Shown piece by piece: positions 42,964 through 52,613 of a DNA stretch of 60,389 nt. Within the stretch, counting starts at the first letter, position 1. Every line of letters begins with the position of its first letter. Position numbers and translations under genes: made by a program. The notes below the pieces were generated by a model. The model saw nothing but the letters and a program-made list of their open reading frames with translations. It ran no database searches and was not told where the DNA came from. The stretch is from an uncultured Bacteroidales bacterium (GTDB lineage: Bacteria; Bacteroidota; Bacteroidia; Bacteroidales; F082): contig CALBNV010000060.1 of assembly GCA_937896895.1 (NCBI GenBank), forward strand, positions 1 to 60,389, written 5' to 3'.

Positions 42964-44097
42964 ATGAAGTACGAATTGGTAAAAAGCGATGCGAAGAGCG
43001 ATGCCCGTGCGGGTCTTCTGACCACTGACCACGGTGTCATCGAGACGCCTGTGTTCATGCCTGTCGGCACGGTGGGTAGTGTCAAGGCGACGCATGTCAG
43101 GGATCTGGAAGACGAGATCAAGGCGCAGATTATCTTGGGCAACACATATCATCTGTATCTGCGGCCGGGTCTTGACGTGTTGCATGAATGCGGCGGGCTG
43201 CATCAGTTCAACGGCTGGCATCATCCTATCCTGACCGACAGCGGCGGCTTCCAGGTCTTCTCGCTCACCGACATCCGCAAGATGAAGGAGGAAGGCGTGG
43301 AGTTCCGCTCGCACATCGACGGCTCGAAACACCTCTTCACGCCGGAACGTGTGATGGACATCGAGCGCACCATCGGTGCCGACATCATCATGGCGTTCGA
43401 CGAATGCGCTCCAGGCACGTCGGAATACCGGTACGCGAAAGAGGCGATGGGACGCACACACCGCTGGCTTGACCGGTGCTTCGACCGCTTCAACGCTACG
43501 GAACCGCAATACGGTTATTACCAGTCACTTTTCCCGATAGTGCAGGGCTGTACCTACAGGGACCTGCGCGAACAGTCGGCAGAATACATCGCCTCGAAGA
43601 ACGCTGACGGCAACGCTATCGGCGGCCTCGCTGTCGGGGAACCGACGGAGGTGATGTACGAGATGATAGAGGTGGTGAACGCCATCCTGCCGAAAGACAA
43701 ACCACGCTATCTCATGGGAGTCGGCACACCGGCAAACATCATCGAGGGCATCTCGAGAGGTGTCGATATGTTCGACTGCGTCATGCCCACACGCAACGGA
43801 CGCAACGGGATGCTTTTTACATCGGAAGGGATAATAAACATTAAAAATGAACGTTGGAAATACGATTTCTCACCGCTCGACGAAAACGGCACCACCTACG
43901 TTGACCGCCATTATTCCAAGGCGTATCTGAGGCATCTTATCATCTCGAAGGAAATCCTCGGCCCGATGATAGCCACCGTGCATAACCTCGGCTTCTACCT
44001 CTGGATCGCGAAGACGGCGCGACAACACATCTTGGACGGCGACTTCACCGAATGGCGCGACATGATCCTGCCGAAGGTGACAAACAGAATCTCGTAA
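42964..44097 (+). CDS. tgt: Queuine tRNA-ribosyltransferase
   Basis: The 377-residue enzyme shows the Tgt blocks ETPVFMPVGTVGSVKATHV, GNTYHLYLRPG, LTDSGGFQVFSL (catalytic D92), MAFDECAP, GGLAVGEP and the nucleophile region VDMFDCVMPTRNGRNG. It exchanges guanine 34 for preQ1 in tRNAs with GUN anticodons. At the zinc site, where most bacterial enzymes have CxCxxC followed by a His, this protein reads DENGTTYVDRHYSKAYLRHL; all three Cys are replaced. First gene of tgt-lptF-dNK-kdsB. Confidence 0.95.
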   Translation: MKYELVKSDAKSDARAGLLTTDHGVIETPVFMPVGTVGSVKATHVRDLEDEIKAQIILGNTYHLYLRPGLDVLHECGGLHQFNGWHHPILTDSGGFQVFSLTDIRKMKEEGVEFRSHIDGSKHLFTPERVMDIERTIGADIIMAFDECAPGTSEYRYAKEAMGRTHRWLDRCFDRFNATEPQYGYYQSLFPIVQGCTYRDLREQSAEYIASKNADGNAIGGLAVGEPTEVMYEMIEVVNAILPKDKPRYLMGVGTPANIIEGISRGVDMFDCVMPTRNGRNGMLFTSEGIINIKNERWKYDFSPLDENGTTYVDRHYSKAYLRHLIISKEILGPMIATVHNLGFYLWIAKTARQHILDGDFTEWRDMILPKVTNRIS

Positions 44098-44112
44098 CTG
44101 TGACAAAGAACT

Positions 44113-45186
44113 ATGACAAAGATTGACTGGTACATATTCTGGAAATATATCGGCACGTTCGTGTTCGCCATCAGCCTGCTGATAGTGGTGGTCATTGTGT
44201 TCGATGTGGCCGAGAATGTCGATTGTTTCATCAAGAACAACGCCACGCTGAAGGAGGTGGTGCTGCACTACTACCTGCCGTTCATTCCGTATTTCATAAA
44301 CCTGTTCGTATATCTCTTCACGTTCATCGCTGTGATATTCTTCACCTCCAAGATGGCGGGTCACACCGAAATCATCGCGATACTGAGCAGCGGTGTCAGT
44401 TTCAAAAGGATGATGTATCCGTATCTTTTGGCGGCGTTCATCCTCGCAGGTATCTCGTTCTATCTCGGTAACTTCCTGATTCCCAAAATGGATACGATAA
44501 GAAGAGACTTCAAGAACCAATACATGGAAAACCTGACGAAGAGTGCTGGCGTGAATATCCATGTGCAAATTGCCCCAGACACCTATGTTTATGTCTCGGG
44601 TTATGATGTGAAACGCCGCACAGGATACAAGTTCTCATACGAGAAATTCGATGGTCACATGATGGAGTACAAGCTCACGAGCGACAAGATTGAGTACGAT
44701 ACTGTCAATGATAAGTGGAAGATTACCAATTATATAGAGCATTATTTCCTGCCTGAGGAATGCCTGGTTCGCGGCAAGCTGAAAGACACGACAATAAACC
44801 TCAAGCCCAAGGATTTGTATAACGTGAAAGAGGATTTCGAGGAGATGAACCTAATCGAGTTGAGGGAATACATTGACTCACAGAAATTGAAGGGTGCCGA
44901 CAACGTGCTTCCGTACGAGATAGAGATGCACAAGCGTCTCGCGTCGCCGGCGGCCATCATCATCCTCACGCTCATCGGTGCCGCACTGTCGAGCCGTAAG
45001 ACGAGGGGCGGGATGGGGCTTCATCTTGGCATCGGCATCACAATCACGTTCTCGTACATCATACTGCTCGAGTTCTCGCGTGTCTTCGCGGTGTCGGGTG
45101 GGATGCCGCCGGTCATCGCCGGCTGGATACCCAACATAATTTTCTCGATAGTAGGAATATATTTCATAATAAAGGCACCTAAATAA
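44113..45186 (+). CDS. LptF/LptG family lipopolysaccharide transport permease
   Basis: The 357-residue protein has the YjgP/YjgQ layout: three membrane helices within residues 1-115 (including YLPFIPYFINLFVYLFTFIAVIFFTSKMAGHTEIIAILSSG), a periplasmic beta-jellyroll domain (about 130-260), then three C-terminal helices. With a partner permease and LptB it pulls lipopolysaccharide from the inner membrane. The sequence does not decide between LptF and LptG. It lies 15 nt after tgt. Confidence 0.9.
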   Translation: MTKIDWYIFWKYIGTFVFAISLLIVVVIVFDVAENVDCFIKNNATLKEVVLHYYLPFIPYFINLFVYLFTFIAVIFFTSKMAGHTEIIAILSSGVSFKRMMYPYLLAAFILAGISFYLGNFLIPKMDTIRRDFKNQYMENLTKSAGVNIHVQIAPDTYVYVSGYDVKRRTGYKFSYEKFDGHMMEYKLTSDKIEYDTVNDKWKITNYIEHYFLPEECLVRGKLKDTTINLKPKDLYNVKEDFEEMNLIELREYIDSQKLKGADNVLPYEIEMHKRLASPAAIIILTLIGAALSSRKTRGGMGLHLGIGITITFSYIILLEFSRVFAVSGGMPPVIAGWIPNIIFSIVGIYFIIKAPK

Positions 45187-45195
45187 TTAAATATC

Positions 45196-45807
45196 ATGCA
45201 TATCGCTATAGCTGGAAACATCGGCTCAGGCAAGACAACCCTGACACGCCTCCTTGCGAAACATTTCGGATGGAAGCCTCATTTTGAAGAGGTTGACAAC
45301 AACCCTTACCTCGAAAGTTTTTACGATGACATGCAACGCTGGTCGTTTAACCTTCAGGTATTCTTCCTCAACAGCAGGCTCCGTCAGGTCCTCGACATCC
45401 GCAAAAGTGGCGAAGACATCATCCAAGACCGCACGATCTATGAAGATGCGTACATCTTCGCCGCAAACCTCTACGACATGGGACTCATGGAGACACGCGA
45501 CTACGAGAACTACCAGTCGCTATTCGAACTCATGACCTCGTTCATACAGGCACCAGACCTGCTCATCTACCTGAGAGCCAGCGTCCCGACACTCGTCAGA
45601 CAGATACAGAAACGTAACCGCGACTACGAGCAGTCGATACGCCTCGACTACCTCAAGGCCCTGAACAAGCGCTACGAAAGCTGGATATCAAGCTACGACA
45701 AAGGCAAACTGCTCATCATCGAAAGCGATGACCTTGAGTTGGAGAACCCTGATGACCTCAGCGTTGTGATAGAGAAAATCAATGCTTCATTAAACGGCTT
45801 GTTTTGA
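45196..45807 (+). CDS. Deoxynucleoside kinase (dNK family)
   Basis: The 203-residue kinase begins MHIAIAGNIGSGKTTLTRLLA (P-loop residues 7-14), followed by EEVDNNPYLESFYDDM, the substrate-contacting DRTIYEDAYIFAANL (DR motif) and the lid region RQIQKRNRDYEQSIRLDYL. This is the deoxyadenosine/deoxyguanosine/deoxycytidine kinase fold; which nucleoside is used is not clear. It is in the tgt-lptF operon with 9 nt spacing. Confidence 0.88.
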   Translation: MHIAIAGNIGSGKTTLTRLLAKHFGWKPHFEEVDNNPYLESFYDDMQRWSFNLQVFFLNSRLRQVLDIRKSGEDIIQDRTIYEDAYIFAANLYDMGLMETRDYENYQSLFELMTSFIQAPDLLIYLRASVPTLVRQIQKRNRDYEQSIRLDYLKALNKRYESWISSYDKGKLLIIESDDLELENPDDLSVVIEKINASLNGLF

Positions 45808-45809
45808 TT

Positions 45810-46556
45810 ATGAAGATATTAGGAATAATACCTGCCCGTTATGGCTCAAGCCGTTTCGAGGGCAAGCCGCTCGCCCTCATCAATGGCAGGATGATGATAC
45901 AACGTGTCTATGAACAGGCAAAGAAAGCCGACAGACTCGCAGAGGTGGTTGTCGCCACCGACGACCAGCGTATCTGTGACGCCGTCGTGAGCTTCGGCGG
46001 AAAGGTGGTGATGACATCATCGAACCATAAAAGCGGGACCGACAGATGCCGTGAGGTGGTCGAGAAAGTGGGGGCAGACTTCGATGCAGTCATCAACATA
46101 CAAGGCGATGAACCTTATATCAATCCGCTGCAAATAAATCAGATAGCTGAGCTTATCTCGGACAGTGACACACAGATAGCATCACTCTGCAAGCCAATCC
46201 GTGACATTGACGAGCTGCTCAGTCACAACGCCGTGAAAGTGGTGATAGACAAAAACGGCAAGGCGTTGTATTTCAGCAGATACGCCATACCGTTCCAGAG
46301 AAACGAAGCAGACACCATGAAGTGGATGCAGCTGCGCACTTATTACAAACATATCGGAATCTATGCGTATAAGTCACAGATACTCAAGGAAATATCAGCA
46401 CTTCCGCAGTCGGGCCTCGAAATGTCGGAGTCGCTCGAACAACTGCGTTGGCTCGAAAATGGATATGCCGTCAGAATGGGTGTCACCGAGTACGAGAGCT
46501 ATTCCGTTGATGTACCTGACGACATAAAAAAGATAGAAGAGGTCTTCAAAGACTGA
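45810..46556 (+). CDS. kdsB: 3-deoxy-manno-octulosonate cytidylyltransferase
   Basis: The 248-residue protein begins MKILGIIPARYGSSRFEGKPLA, the CMP-Kdo synthetase signature, with VVVATDDQRI, VVMTSSNHKSGTDRC, INIQGDEPYINP and the C-terminal ESLEQLRWLENGY. It activates Kdo with CTP for the lipopolysaccharide inner core, in keeping with lptF in the operon. ATG 45810 lies 2 nt after the kinase stop; a TTG six bases earlier is less likely. Confidence 0.95.
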   Translation: MKILGIIPARYGSSRFEGKPLALINGRMMIQRVYEQAKKADRLAEVVVATDDQRICDAVVSFGGKVVMTSSNHKSGTDRCREVVEKVGADFDAVINIQGDEPYINPLQINQIAELISDSDTQIASLCKPIRDIDELLSHNAVKVVIDKNGKALYFSRYAIPFQRNEADTMKWMQLRTYYKHIGIYAYKSQILKEISALPQSGLEMSESLEQLRWLENGYAVRMGVTEYESYSVDVPDDIKKIEEVFKD

Positions 46557-46623
46557 TTTTCAACGACATCGTAATTTGTTGAAAAATTATTTCTTTTGAC
46601 GCCGCCCGTGTCGCGGAAAAGTG

Positions 46624-46631
46624 TAATTTTG
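46624..46631 (+). promoter_or_regulatory. -7 promoter box of the HU/SPOR gene
   Basis: TAATTTTGCGCC on the plus strand, 33 nt before ATG 46665; the same TAATTTTGCGC context occurs before tgt. Confidence 0.55.
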
Positions 46632-46664
46632 CGCCTGTAATTTTTTTGTTACATCCAAATAATA

Positions 46665-47738
46665 ATGTTGATGAACACTTTGATAATTAAATGTTTAGCT
46701 GAACTTATGCATGATTGCGAATGCGTGATTGTGCCGGAGTTCGGCGCTTTTGTCTCCAACGTATGCCCCGCGCGGTTAGACTACGCGGTGCATCGCCTCA
46801 CCCCGCCAACCAAGGAGTTCGCCTTCAACGCGCAACTCGTCTCCGATGACGGAGTCTTTGCCGGTTATCTCAGTGAAAGACTGCATATTACTAAACAGGA
46901 AGCCGCCGAAAGACTGCACGCGTTCGCCATGCAGTGCCTCGCGGTTTTGGAAGTGGAGAAGGAACTTAAACTCGAAGGTGTCGGAAAACTTTATTACATT
47001 AACAGTCAGACTATTACATTCACCGCTGACAATAATGTGAATTTCTGCGGCGATTCTTTCGGACTGGATGTATTCACTGTTCAGCCGATATACAGGAGTG
47101 AGACTTACAGTGAGGTCAAGGCAGTGATTGAGGAGCGACAGAAAGTCAGGAACACGCCGGTGAGTGTGTCGGAGGAAGCTGCCGGTGACAAGCCTCACCG
47201 CGTGACACGCACCAATTACAAATGGTACCGCATGGCGGCTTATTCCGCTGTCATCGCGACGGCGTTGCTGCTGCTCGGTTGGGGCGCCGAGAAAAAAGAC
47301 TCTCGGCTCGCAGCATGGAACCCGTTCTTCTTCTCTTCTCCTAATGAGTTCGTGGCCAAGCATTTAAACGACAAATACAACGCACGCGAGACGTTCATCG
47401 TGGAACCATTAGAGTCGGTGAAGGCTGATATGTCGGTTCTTGAACACAAGAGGGAACTCGTTGAGAAAACCATTGTGTTTGAAGATGTTAAACCGTTGGA
47501 GGAAGTGAATTATTACAGCGTGATCGGCGGTTCGTTCGACAATGTCGCCGCAGCTGAAAGATGCGTCGCTAAGTTCAAGGCGATGGGTTTTGAGAAAGCA
47601 ACGGTGCTCCCGTTGAACAAAAAAGGCAATTATCGTGTTGAATACGAAGCTGTCGCCGGCAAGGAAGCGGCAATGGCACGACTTGAAACAATAAGAGATA
47701 AATACAATAAGTCCGCTTGGATTTTGATAAAAAAATAA
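46665..47738 (+). CDS. HU-CCDC81-like and SPOR domain membrane protein
   Basis: The 357-residue protein has an N-terminal HU-like domain (ECVIVPEFGAFVSN, AFNAQLVSDDGVFAGYLSERLHITKQEA), a membrane helix near residues 188-206 (AAYSAVIATALLLLGWG) and a C-terminal SPOR domain (about 283-357: YYSVIGGSFDNVAAAERCVAKFKAMGFEKATVL) that binds septal peptidoglycan. The combination is typical of Bacteroidota and suggests a cell-division link. Translation may start at 46665 (ATG) or 46671. It precedes trmB by 4 nt. Confidence 0.88.
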   Translation: MLMNTLIIKCLAELMHDCECVIVPEFGAFVSNVCPARLDYAVHRLTPPTKEFAFNAQLVSDDGVFAGYLSERLHITKQEAAERLHAFAMQCLAVLEVEKELKLEGVGKLYYINSQTITFTADNNVNFCGDSFGLDVFTVQPIYRSETYSEVKAVIEERQKVRNTPVSVSEEAAGDKPHRVTRTNYKWYRMAAYSAVIATALLLLGWGAEKKDSRLAAWNPFFFSSPNEFVAKHLNDKYNARETFIVEPLESVKADMSVLEHKRELVEKTIVFEDVKPLEEVNYYSVIGGSFDNVAAAERCVAKFKAMGFEKATVLPLNKKGNYRVEYEAVAGKEAAMARLETIRDKYNKSAWILIKK

Positions 47739-47742
47739 GAAG

Positions 47743-48426
47743 GTGGGTAAGAAAAACAAACTTGAGCGTTTCGCCGAATGCAAGACTTTCCCGAACATGT
47801 TTGAATATTCGTTCGAGCGTCTTCGTGATGAGAAATTCCCTTACAAAGGGAAGTGGCGTGAGTTTTTCGGCAACGACAACCCTATAATTCTGGAGCTCGG
47901 CTGTGGAAAAGGCGAATACACGATAGGCTTGGCGAAGGCGCATCCTGAGAACAACTACATAGGTGTTGACATCAAGGGCGCGAGGATGTGGGTAGGGCTG
48001 AGGCAAGGATTGGAGTCGGACCTGAAGAATGTGGCGTTCGTGCGCACCCGCATCGAGCTGATAGAGAACTTCTTCGACAAAGACGAAATATCCGAGATAT
48101 GGATTACTTTCCCTGACCCTCAGATACTTAAGGCTCGCAAACGCCTTACCGCAATGCCGTATATCAACAGATACCGCACCTTCCTGAAAAAAGACGGCTA
48201 TGTCAATCTGAAGACCGACAGCGACTTGCTTTATGAGTTCACCTTGGACGTGATAAAGAAGAATGATTTCCCGCTCGTTTACAACTACAACGACCTTTAT
48301 GCGAACGACGATGACCTTGAGGTGAAGTCGATTCGCACCTATTACGAAGGCATTTGGCTCGGCCAAGGTCTGACAATCAAATATTTAAAGTATCAAATCA
48401 ACTCGCCTGTCTCAACGGCGGATTAG
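47743..48426 (+). CDS. trmB: tRNA (guanine-N7-)-methyltransferase
   Basis: The 227-residue protein has a class I methyltransferase core, IILELGCGKGEYTIGLAKAHPENNYIGVDIKGARMW, then the family motif WITFPDPQILKARKRLT and a C-terminal region ending in a YEGIWLGQG block. It makes m7G46 in tRNA. The start is GTG. Its last four bases overlap the stop of pcm, which runs in the opposite direction, so no terminator fits between them. Confidence 0.93.
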   Translation: MGKKNKLERFAECKTFPNMFEYSFERLRDEKFPYKGKWREFFGNDNPIILELGCGKGEYTIGLAKAHPENNYIGVDIKGARMWVGLRQGLESDLKNVAFVRTRIELIENFFDKDEISEIWITFPDPQILKARKRLTAMPYINRYRTFLKKDGYVNLKTDSDLLYEFTLDVIKKNDFPLVYNYNDLYANDDDLEVKSIRTYYEGIWLGQGLTIKYLKYQINSPVSTAD

Positions 48427-49082
48427 TCGTTTCCGACATCTCTGAGCATTGGCACGAACTTGCACTCCCCGAACTCTTCGCGTCTCAAAGAACCGTCTTC
48501 CTGTTTGGTAAGACGCAGCATCCTTTGTTTCATGGCATCTGTCTCGTCGTTGAGAGGTATGACCATTATGCCGCCTGTCCTCAGCTGGTCCACAAGGTCT
48601 TGCGGTATTTCCGGCGCCGCCGCGGTGATGATGACTCTGTCGAACGATTTGAACATGGGCAGCCCTTTGTTGCCGTCGCCGAGGAAAGTCTTGATGTGAT
48701 AAGGGAACTCCGCAAGAAGAGGCTTCGTCTTGTTGTAAAGGTTCCGCTGGCGTTCGATGGTGAATACCTTCGCGCCCATCTGCGCCAGCACGCATGCCTG
48801 ATAGCCGGAGCCGGTGCCTATCTCAAGGACTTTCATGCCCTTCTCGACGGAAAGCAGCTGGCTCTGCATCGCCACAGTGAACGGCTGGGAGATGGTCTGC
48901 CCCGAACCTATCGGAAACGGACGGTCCTGATATGCGTATTCGATGAACGACGATTCCAAGAAAACATGCCGAGGCACAATGCCAATGGCGTTGAGAACGT
49001 TGACATCGGTAATCCCTTTATCCTTAAGTACTTGCACCAAGTTTTGGCGCATCCCCCTGTGACGGTAATTATCTTCCTGCAT
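48423..49082 (-). CDS. pcm: Protein-L-isoaspartate O-methyltransferase
   Basis: The 219-residue protein contains VPRHVFLESSFIEYAYQDRPFPIGSGQTISQPFTVAMQSQLL, the Pcm signature before the SAM site LEIGTGSGYQACVLAQMGAKVFTIER, and GGIMVIPL. It methylates isoaspartyl residues in aged proteins for repair. It is convergent with trmB with a 4-nt overlap and divergent from the oxidoreductase gene. Confidence 0.94.
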   Translation of the reverse strand: MQEDNYRHRGMRQNLVQVLKDKGITDVNVLNAIGIVPRHVFLESSFIEYAYQDRPFPIGSGQTISQPFTVAMQSQLLSVEKGMKVLEIGTGSGYQACVLAQMGAKVFTIERQRNLYNKTKPLLAEFPYHIKTFLGDGNKGLPMFKSFDRVIITAAAPEIPQDLVDQLRTGGIMVIPLNDETDAMKQRMLRLTKQEDGSLRREEFGECKFVPMLRDVGND

Positions 49083-49096
49083 GGTGTGATTTTAAT

Positions 49097-49127
49097 GTTG
49101 CGAAATTACAAAAAATTCGTAGATTTG
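49097..49127 (+). promoter_or_regulatory. Promoter of the oxidoreductase operon
   Basis: GTTG (49097-49100), 19-nt spacer, TAGATTTG (49120-49127) followed by CAA, 14 nt before ATG 49142. Confidence 0.68.
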
Positions 49128-49141
49128 CAAAAATTTTAGCA

Positions 49142-50143
49142 ATGTTAAAAATAGGTGTTTTAGGTGCAGGTCATCTCGGAAAAATCCATATCAACTGCAT
49201 CAGGCAAATTGAAAAATACCAGCTCGTCGGATTTTATGACCAAGATGCAAATACCGCAGGCAAGGTCGCTGCCGATATGGGCGTGACGCATTATCCTTCA
49301 ATAGACGAACTTATTGATTCTGTTGATGTTGTTGACATCGTAACACCAACGATAGCCCATTTCGCATGTGCCTCGAAAGCCATCGCGAAAGGCAAAAGCG
49401 TGTTCATCGAAAAACCGATTGTGGCAACGGTCGAACAGGCCAACGAACTCATCAAGCTGGCGAAAGCTGCGGAAGTGAAAGTGCAAGTCGGTCATGTGGA
49501 GCGTTTCAACCCCGCGTTCATCGCGGCGGAACCGTTCATAAAAGACCCGCTGTTCATCGAGGTTCACCGTCTTGCGATGTTCAACCCGCGCGGCTGCGAC
49601 GTGCCTGTCGTCCTCGACCTGACTGTGCACGACATCGACATACTGCTCACAATAGTGAAGTCGAAGATCAAGTCAATCGGCGCAAACGGCGTGTCGATAG
49701 TAAGCCCCACACCAGACATCACGACGGCGAGGATAGAGTTCGAGAACGGCGCCGTGGCAAACCTGACAACAAGCCGCATCTCACTGAAGAACATGAGGAA
49801 ATTCCGTATCTTCCAGAAAGATGCCTACATCACAATGGATTTCTTGGATAAGAAAACAGAGGTCGTCAAGATAGAAGATGTTGATGGCGTGCCCGGACCG
49901 TTCGACATGACAATCGACCTGCCTGGCGGGATAACTAAGAAAATCTCGGTTGAGGAATTGGAAATCAATCAGTTGAATGCCATCAAGACCGAACTTGAAC
50001 GTTTCCATGACGCCATCGTGAACAACACGGAACCGCCTGTCACGATAGAGGATGGCGTGGAGGTGCTGAAAGTCGCGTACATGATTCTCGACGAAATCGG
50101 CAAACATCAGGATTTGCTTCAAAAACATCTTTCAAAACAATAA
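49142..50143 (+). CDS. Gfo/Idh/MocA-family oxidoreductase
   Basis: The 333-residue protein begins MLKIGVLGAGHLGKIHINCI (NAD(P) site) and has VDIVTPTIAHFACASKAIAKGKSVFIEKP with the EKP motif, VQVGHVERFNPAF, and VVLDLTVHDIDILL with the catalytic His-Asp pair. The family oxidises or reduces sugars, often nucleotide sugars; the substrate is not predictable. With the sugar-phosphate transferase downstream it could belong to surface polysaccharide synthesis. Confidence 0.88.
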   Translation: MLKIGVLGAGHLGKIHINCIRQIEKYQLVGFYDQDANTAGKVAADMGVTHYPSIDELIDSVDVVDIVTPTIAHFACASKAIAKGKSVFIEKPIVATVEQANELIKLAKAAEVKVQVGHVERFNPAFIAAEPFIKDPLFIEVHRLAMFNPRGCDVPVVLDLTVHDIDILLTIVKSKIKSIGANGVSIVSPTPDITTARIEFENGAVANLTTSRISLKNMRKFRIFQKDAYITMDFLDKKTEVVKIEDVDGVPGPFDMTIDLPGGITKKISVEELEINQLNAIKTELERFHDAIVNNTEPPVTIEDGVEVLKVAYMILDEIGKHQDLLQKHLSKQ

Positions 50144-50189
50144 AAAACATTGGCTTCCGTTTGGGATAAAACGAAATGAAAATTGCAAT

Positions 50190-51125
50190 ATGAAAAAACT
50201 GCGTTATTTGTTTCTGGCCGGATTGCTCGTCATCGCTGTCGCGTCATGCACGAAATTCAAAGGCGATCAGGAGATTCCGGCTTATATGTGTATCAAACCT
50301 TGGACACTGATTACAAATTATGATATTGAAGGCGCTGACACTGAAGCGATTACCGATGCGTGGATATATGTTGACGGCAATGTCCATGGATGCTTCGAGA
50401 TTCGCCCGAAAGAAAATGACACATCGGTCACTGTCCCGATTTTAAGCAAAGGGAAACATACAGTGACACTTTATCCGGGGGTCAAGTTGAACGGCATCGC
50501 GTCAACAAGAATACAATATCCTTTTTACAGGCCGTTTATCATTGAGAATTACGAGTTTACGCCGGGAAAAACTGATACGGTTTACCCTTCGACAACGTAC
50601 TATTCGGTTGATGAAGGACAGGTTAAATTCAAGCTGATGGAGGATTTCGAATCTCTCGCGATGAAATTTTCCAAAGCTGATGACAGCGACACGACGATTT
50701 ACCGCGTGAGCTGGGATGAAAGCAAACCTCACTATGACCCTTTGGCATGGACCGGAAATATTGATAAGTCGAAATATTCCGGCAAGGTGACTCTTTGTGA
50801 TACAATAGATTACTTCTGTATCTTGTCTGAAAGAATGAATGACTTGCCGAAGATGGGCAATTACATACTGCTTGAATTGGATTACCGTTGCGATGTGGAG
50901 TTTGAAGTCGGGTTGTATGCGTTGACGCAAAACGGCTACGAGAATTTCGAGCTTGTCTGGGTGAGACCGTCATCCGAATGGAAGAAAATATATATCAATC
51001 TCGGACCTACCGTTACTGACAACCAGACCGCGACATGGTGGAAATTGTTCATCGCAGGCTCGACTGTCAACGGTGAGACGGCGAATTTCTATTTTGACAA
51101 CATAAAGGTGGTTTATCGTGATTAA
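50190..51125 (+). CDS. Bacteroidota lipoprotein of unknown function
   Basis: The 311-residue protein has a lipoprotein signal (LFLAGLLVIAVASC, Cys 20), then an all-beta region with a possible carbohydrate-binding-like second half (YILLELDYRCDVEFEVGLYALTQNGYENFELVWVRPSSEWKKIYINLG). The last eight bases overlap the start of the sugar transferase gene, so the two are likely translated together. I do not recognise a named family; an outer-membrane role in polysaccharide handling is inferred from the neighbour only. Confidence 0.8.
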   Translation: MKKLRYLFLAGLLVIAVASCTKFKGDQEIPAYMCIKPWTLITNYDIEGADTEAITDAWIYVDGNVHGCFEIRPKENDTSVTVPILSKGKHTVTLYPGVKLNGIASTRIQYPFYRPFIIENYEFTPGKTDTVYPSTTYYSVDEGQVKFKLMEDFESLAMKFSKADDSDTTIYRVSWDESKPHYDPLAWTGNIDKSKYSGKVTLCDTIDYFCILSERMNDLPKMGNYILLELDYRCDVEFEVGLYALTQNGYENFELVWVRPSSEWKKIYINLGPTVTDNQTATWWKLFIAGSTVNGETANFYFDNIKVVYRD

Positions 51126-52545
51126 GAAAATAAATAAAAACAAACTGACTGCAAAATATGTCTGCTGGGACTGGATTGCTTCCGTGGCGGCATGGTTTCT
51201 GTTCTTCTGCTATCGTAAAAACTCCGAGATGCAGGACTTCTGCAGCCGGTTTGACACTATTTTCGATGACAAAAACTTCTGGATCGGGATTGTCCTGATT
51301 CCGCTCGGCTGGGTGTTCCTTTACCTGCTCGCCGGTTCTTACAGGAGAGTCTATTTCAAATCAAGAGTCCGCGAACTCGGTCAGACGTTGTTGGTGACGC
51401 TGGTGGGGTCGGTGGTGCTGTTCTTTCTGACAATATTGAACGATACAATAAGTTCATACAGAACGTATTACGATTATCTGTTCATTCTTTTTTTGATACA
51501 GTTTCTGCTGACATATATTGGCCGACTGATTATTACGACAATTACGGCGCGGCAGATTCACAGCCGGAAAATTGGTTACAACACTTTGATTATCGGGAGC
51601 CATGACAATGCTTGTGATATTTATAAAGAGATTGAGAATCAGGAACTTTCGACGGGAAGCACGATAGTCGGTTTCGTCAATGTCTATGACTGGAGCGAAT
51701 TTAAACTCGCTAAGTACATACCGCATCTCGGATATTACAAGGATGTCGAGAAAGTTATTAAAGACAATGATATTGAGGAGGTTATAATTGCGATTGAGCG
51801 TTCGGAGACTAAAATGATTGACAATATCATGCTTCTTCTTGAGACTATTGATGTCAAGATAAAAATCATCCCGATAATGCAGGACTTGGTTTTCGGCACC
51901 ATCAGGCAGGAAGGCATCTGGCACGCACCGCTCATAGAGATTTCTCCTGAGCCGATGCCGGTATGGCAGGCGTTCACCAAAAGGGTCTTCGATATTGTGG
52001 CGTCAGTCTTGGTCATCATCATTTTGTCGCCGGTTTATGTTTTTACCGCGATAATGGTGAAATGTTCCTCGCCCGGTCCGGTTTTCTATCGGCAGGAACG
52101 TATCGGGAAGCATGGCAGACCATTTAACATGCTGAAATTCAGGAGTATGTATGTCAATGCTGAAGATATGGGGCCTCAACTTTCAAAGGATGATGACCCT
52201 CGAATCACGAAATGGGGCAGGTTCATGCGCAAGGTGCGCCTTGATGAGATACCACAATTCTTCACGGTCCTCGGCGGTAAGATGTCGATAGTTGGCTATC
52301 GTCCTGAACGTCAGTACTATATTGATAAGATTGTGGAAAAGGTGCCTCATTACAGGATGCTGCTTAAGGTGAAACCGGGCATCACGAGCTGGGGCGAAGT
52401 GAAATACGGCTACGCCTCCACCGTCGATGAGATGGTTGAACGCCTGAAATATGACATCCTCTATATCGAGAACATGAACCTCGCCGTGGATATCAAGATA
52501 ATGATTTACACGGTGCTGATAGTCATCCAGGGACGCGGCAAGTGA
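51118..52545 (+). CDS. Initiating sugar-phosphate transferase (WbaP/WcaJ type)
   Basis: The 475-residue protein has four N-terminal membrane helices (about residues 15-140), a Rossmann-like middle region (YNTLIIGSHDNACDIYKEIE) and a C-terminal bacterial sugar transferase domain: KRVFDIVASVLVIIILSPVYVFTAIMVK, SPGPVFYRQERIGKHGRPFNMLKFRSM, RKVRLDEIPQFFTVLGGKMSIVGYRPE. It transfers a sugar phosphate to undecaprenyl phosphate to start exopolysaccharide, capsule or O-antigen synthesis. The start is GTG and overlaps the lipoprotein gene. Confidence 0.9.
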   Translation: MIKKINKNKLTAKYVCWDWIASVAAWFLFFCYRKNSEMQDFCSRFDTIFDDKNFWIGIVLIPLGWVFLYLLAGSYRRVYFKSRVRELGQTLLVTLVGSVVLFFLTILNDTISSYRTYYDYLFILFLIQFLLTYIGRLIITTITARQIHSRKIGYNTLIIGSHDNACDIYKEIENQELSTGSTIVGFVNVYDWSEFKLAKYIPHLGYYKDVEKVIKDNDIEEVIIAIERSETKMIDNIMLLLETIDVKIKIIPIMQDLVFGTIRQEGIWHAPLIEISPEPMPVWQAFTKRVFDIVASVLVIIILSPVYVFTAIMVKCSSPGPVFYRQERIGKHGRPFNMLKFRSMYVNAEDMGPQLSKDDDPRITKWGRFMRKVRLDEIPQFFTVLGGKMSIVGYRPERQYYIDKIVEKVPHYRMLLKVKPGITSWGEVKYGYASTVDEMVERLKYDILYIENMNLAVDIKIMIYTVLIVIQGRGK

Positions 52546-52613
52546 TTTGTTGGAGCAGAGTCAGAGTGCTTTGGCAAATTGCGTCAGCCCTCTTAACTCT
52601 ACTCCCTTAACTT

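Noticed and set aside
48354..49139. A 261-codon open frame on the plus strand after trmB.
   Set aside because: Antisense to pcm, which has full methyltransferase motifs.
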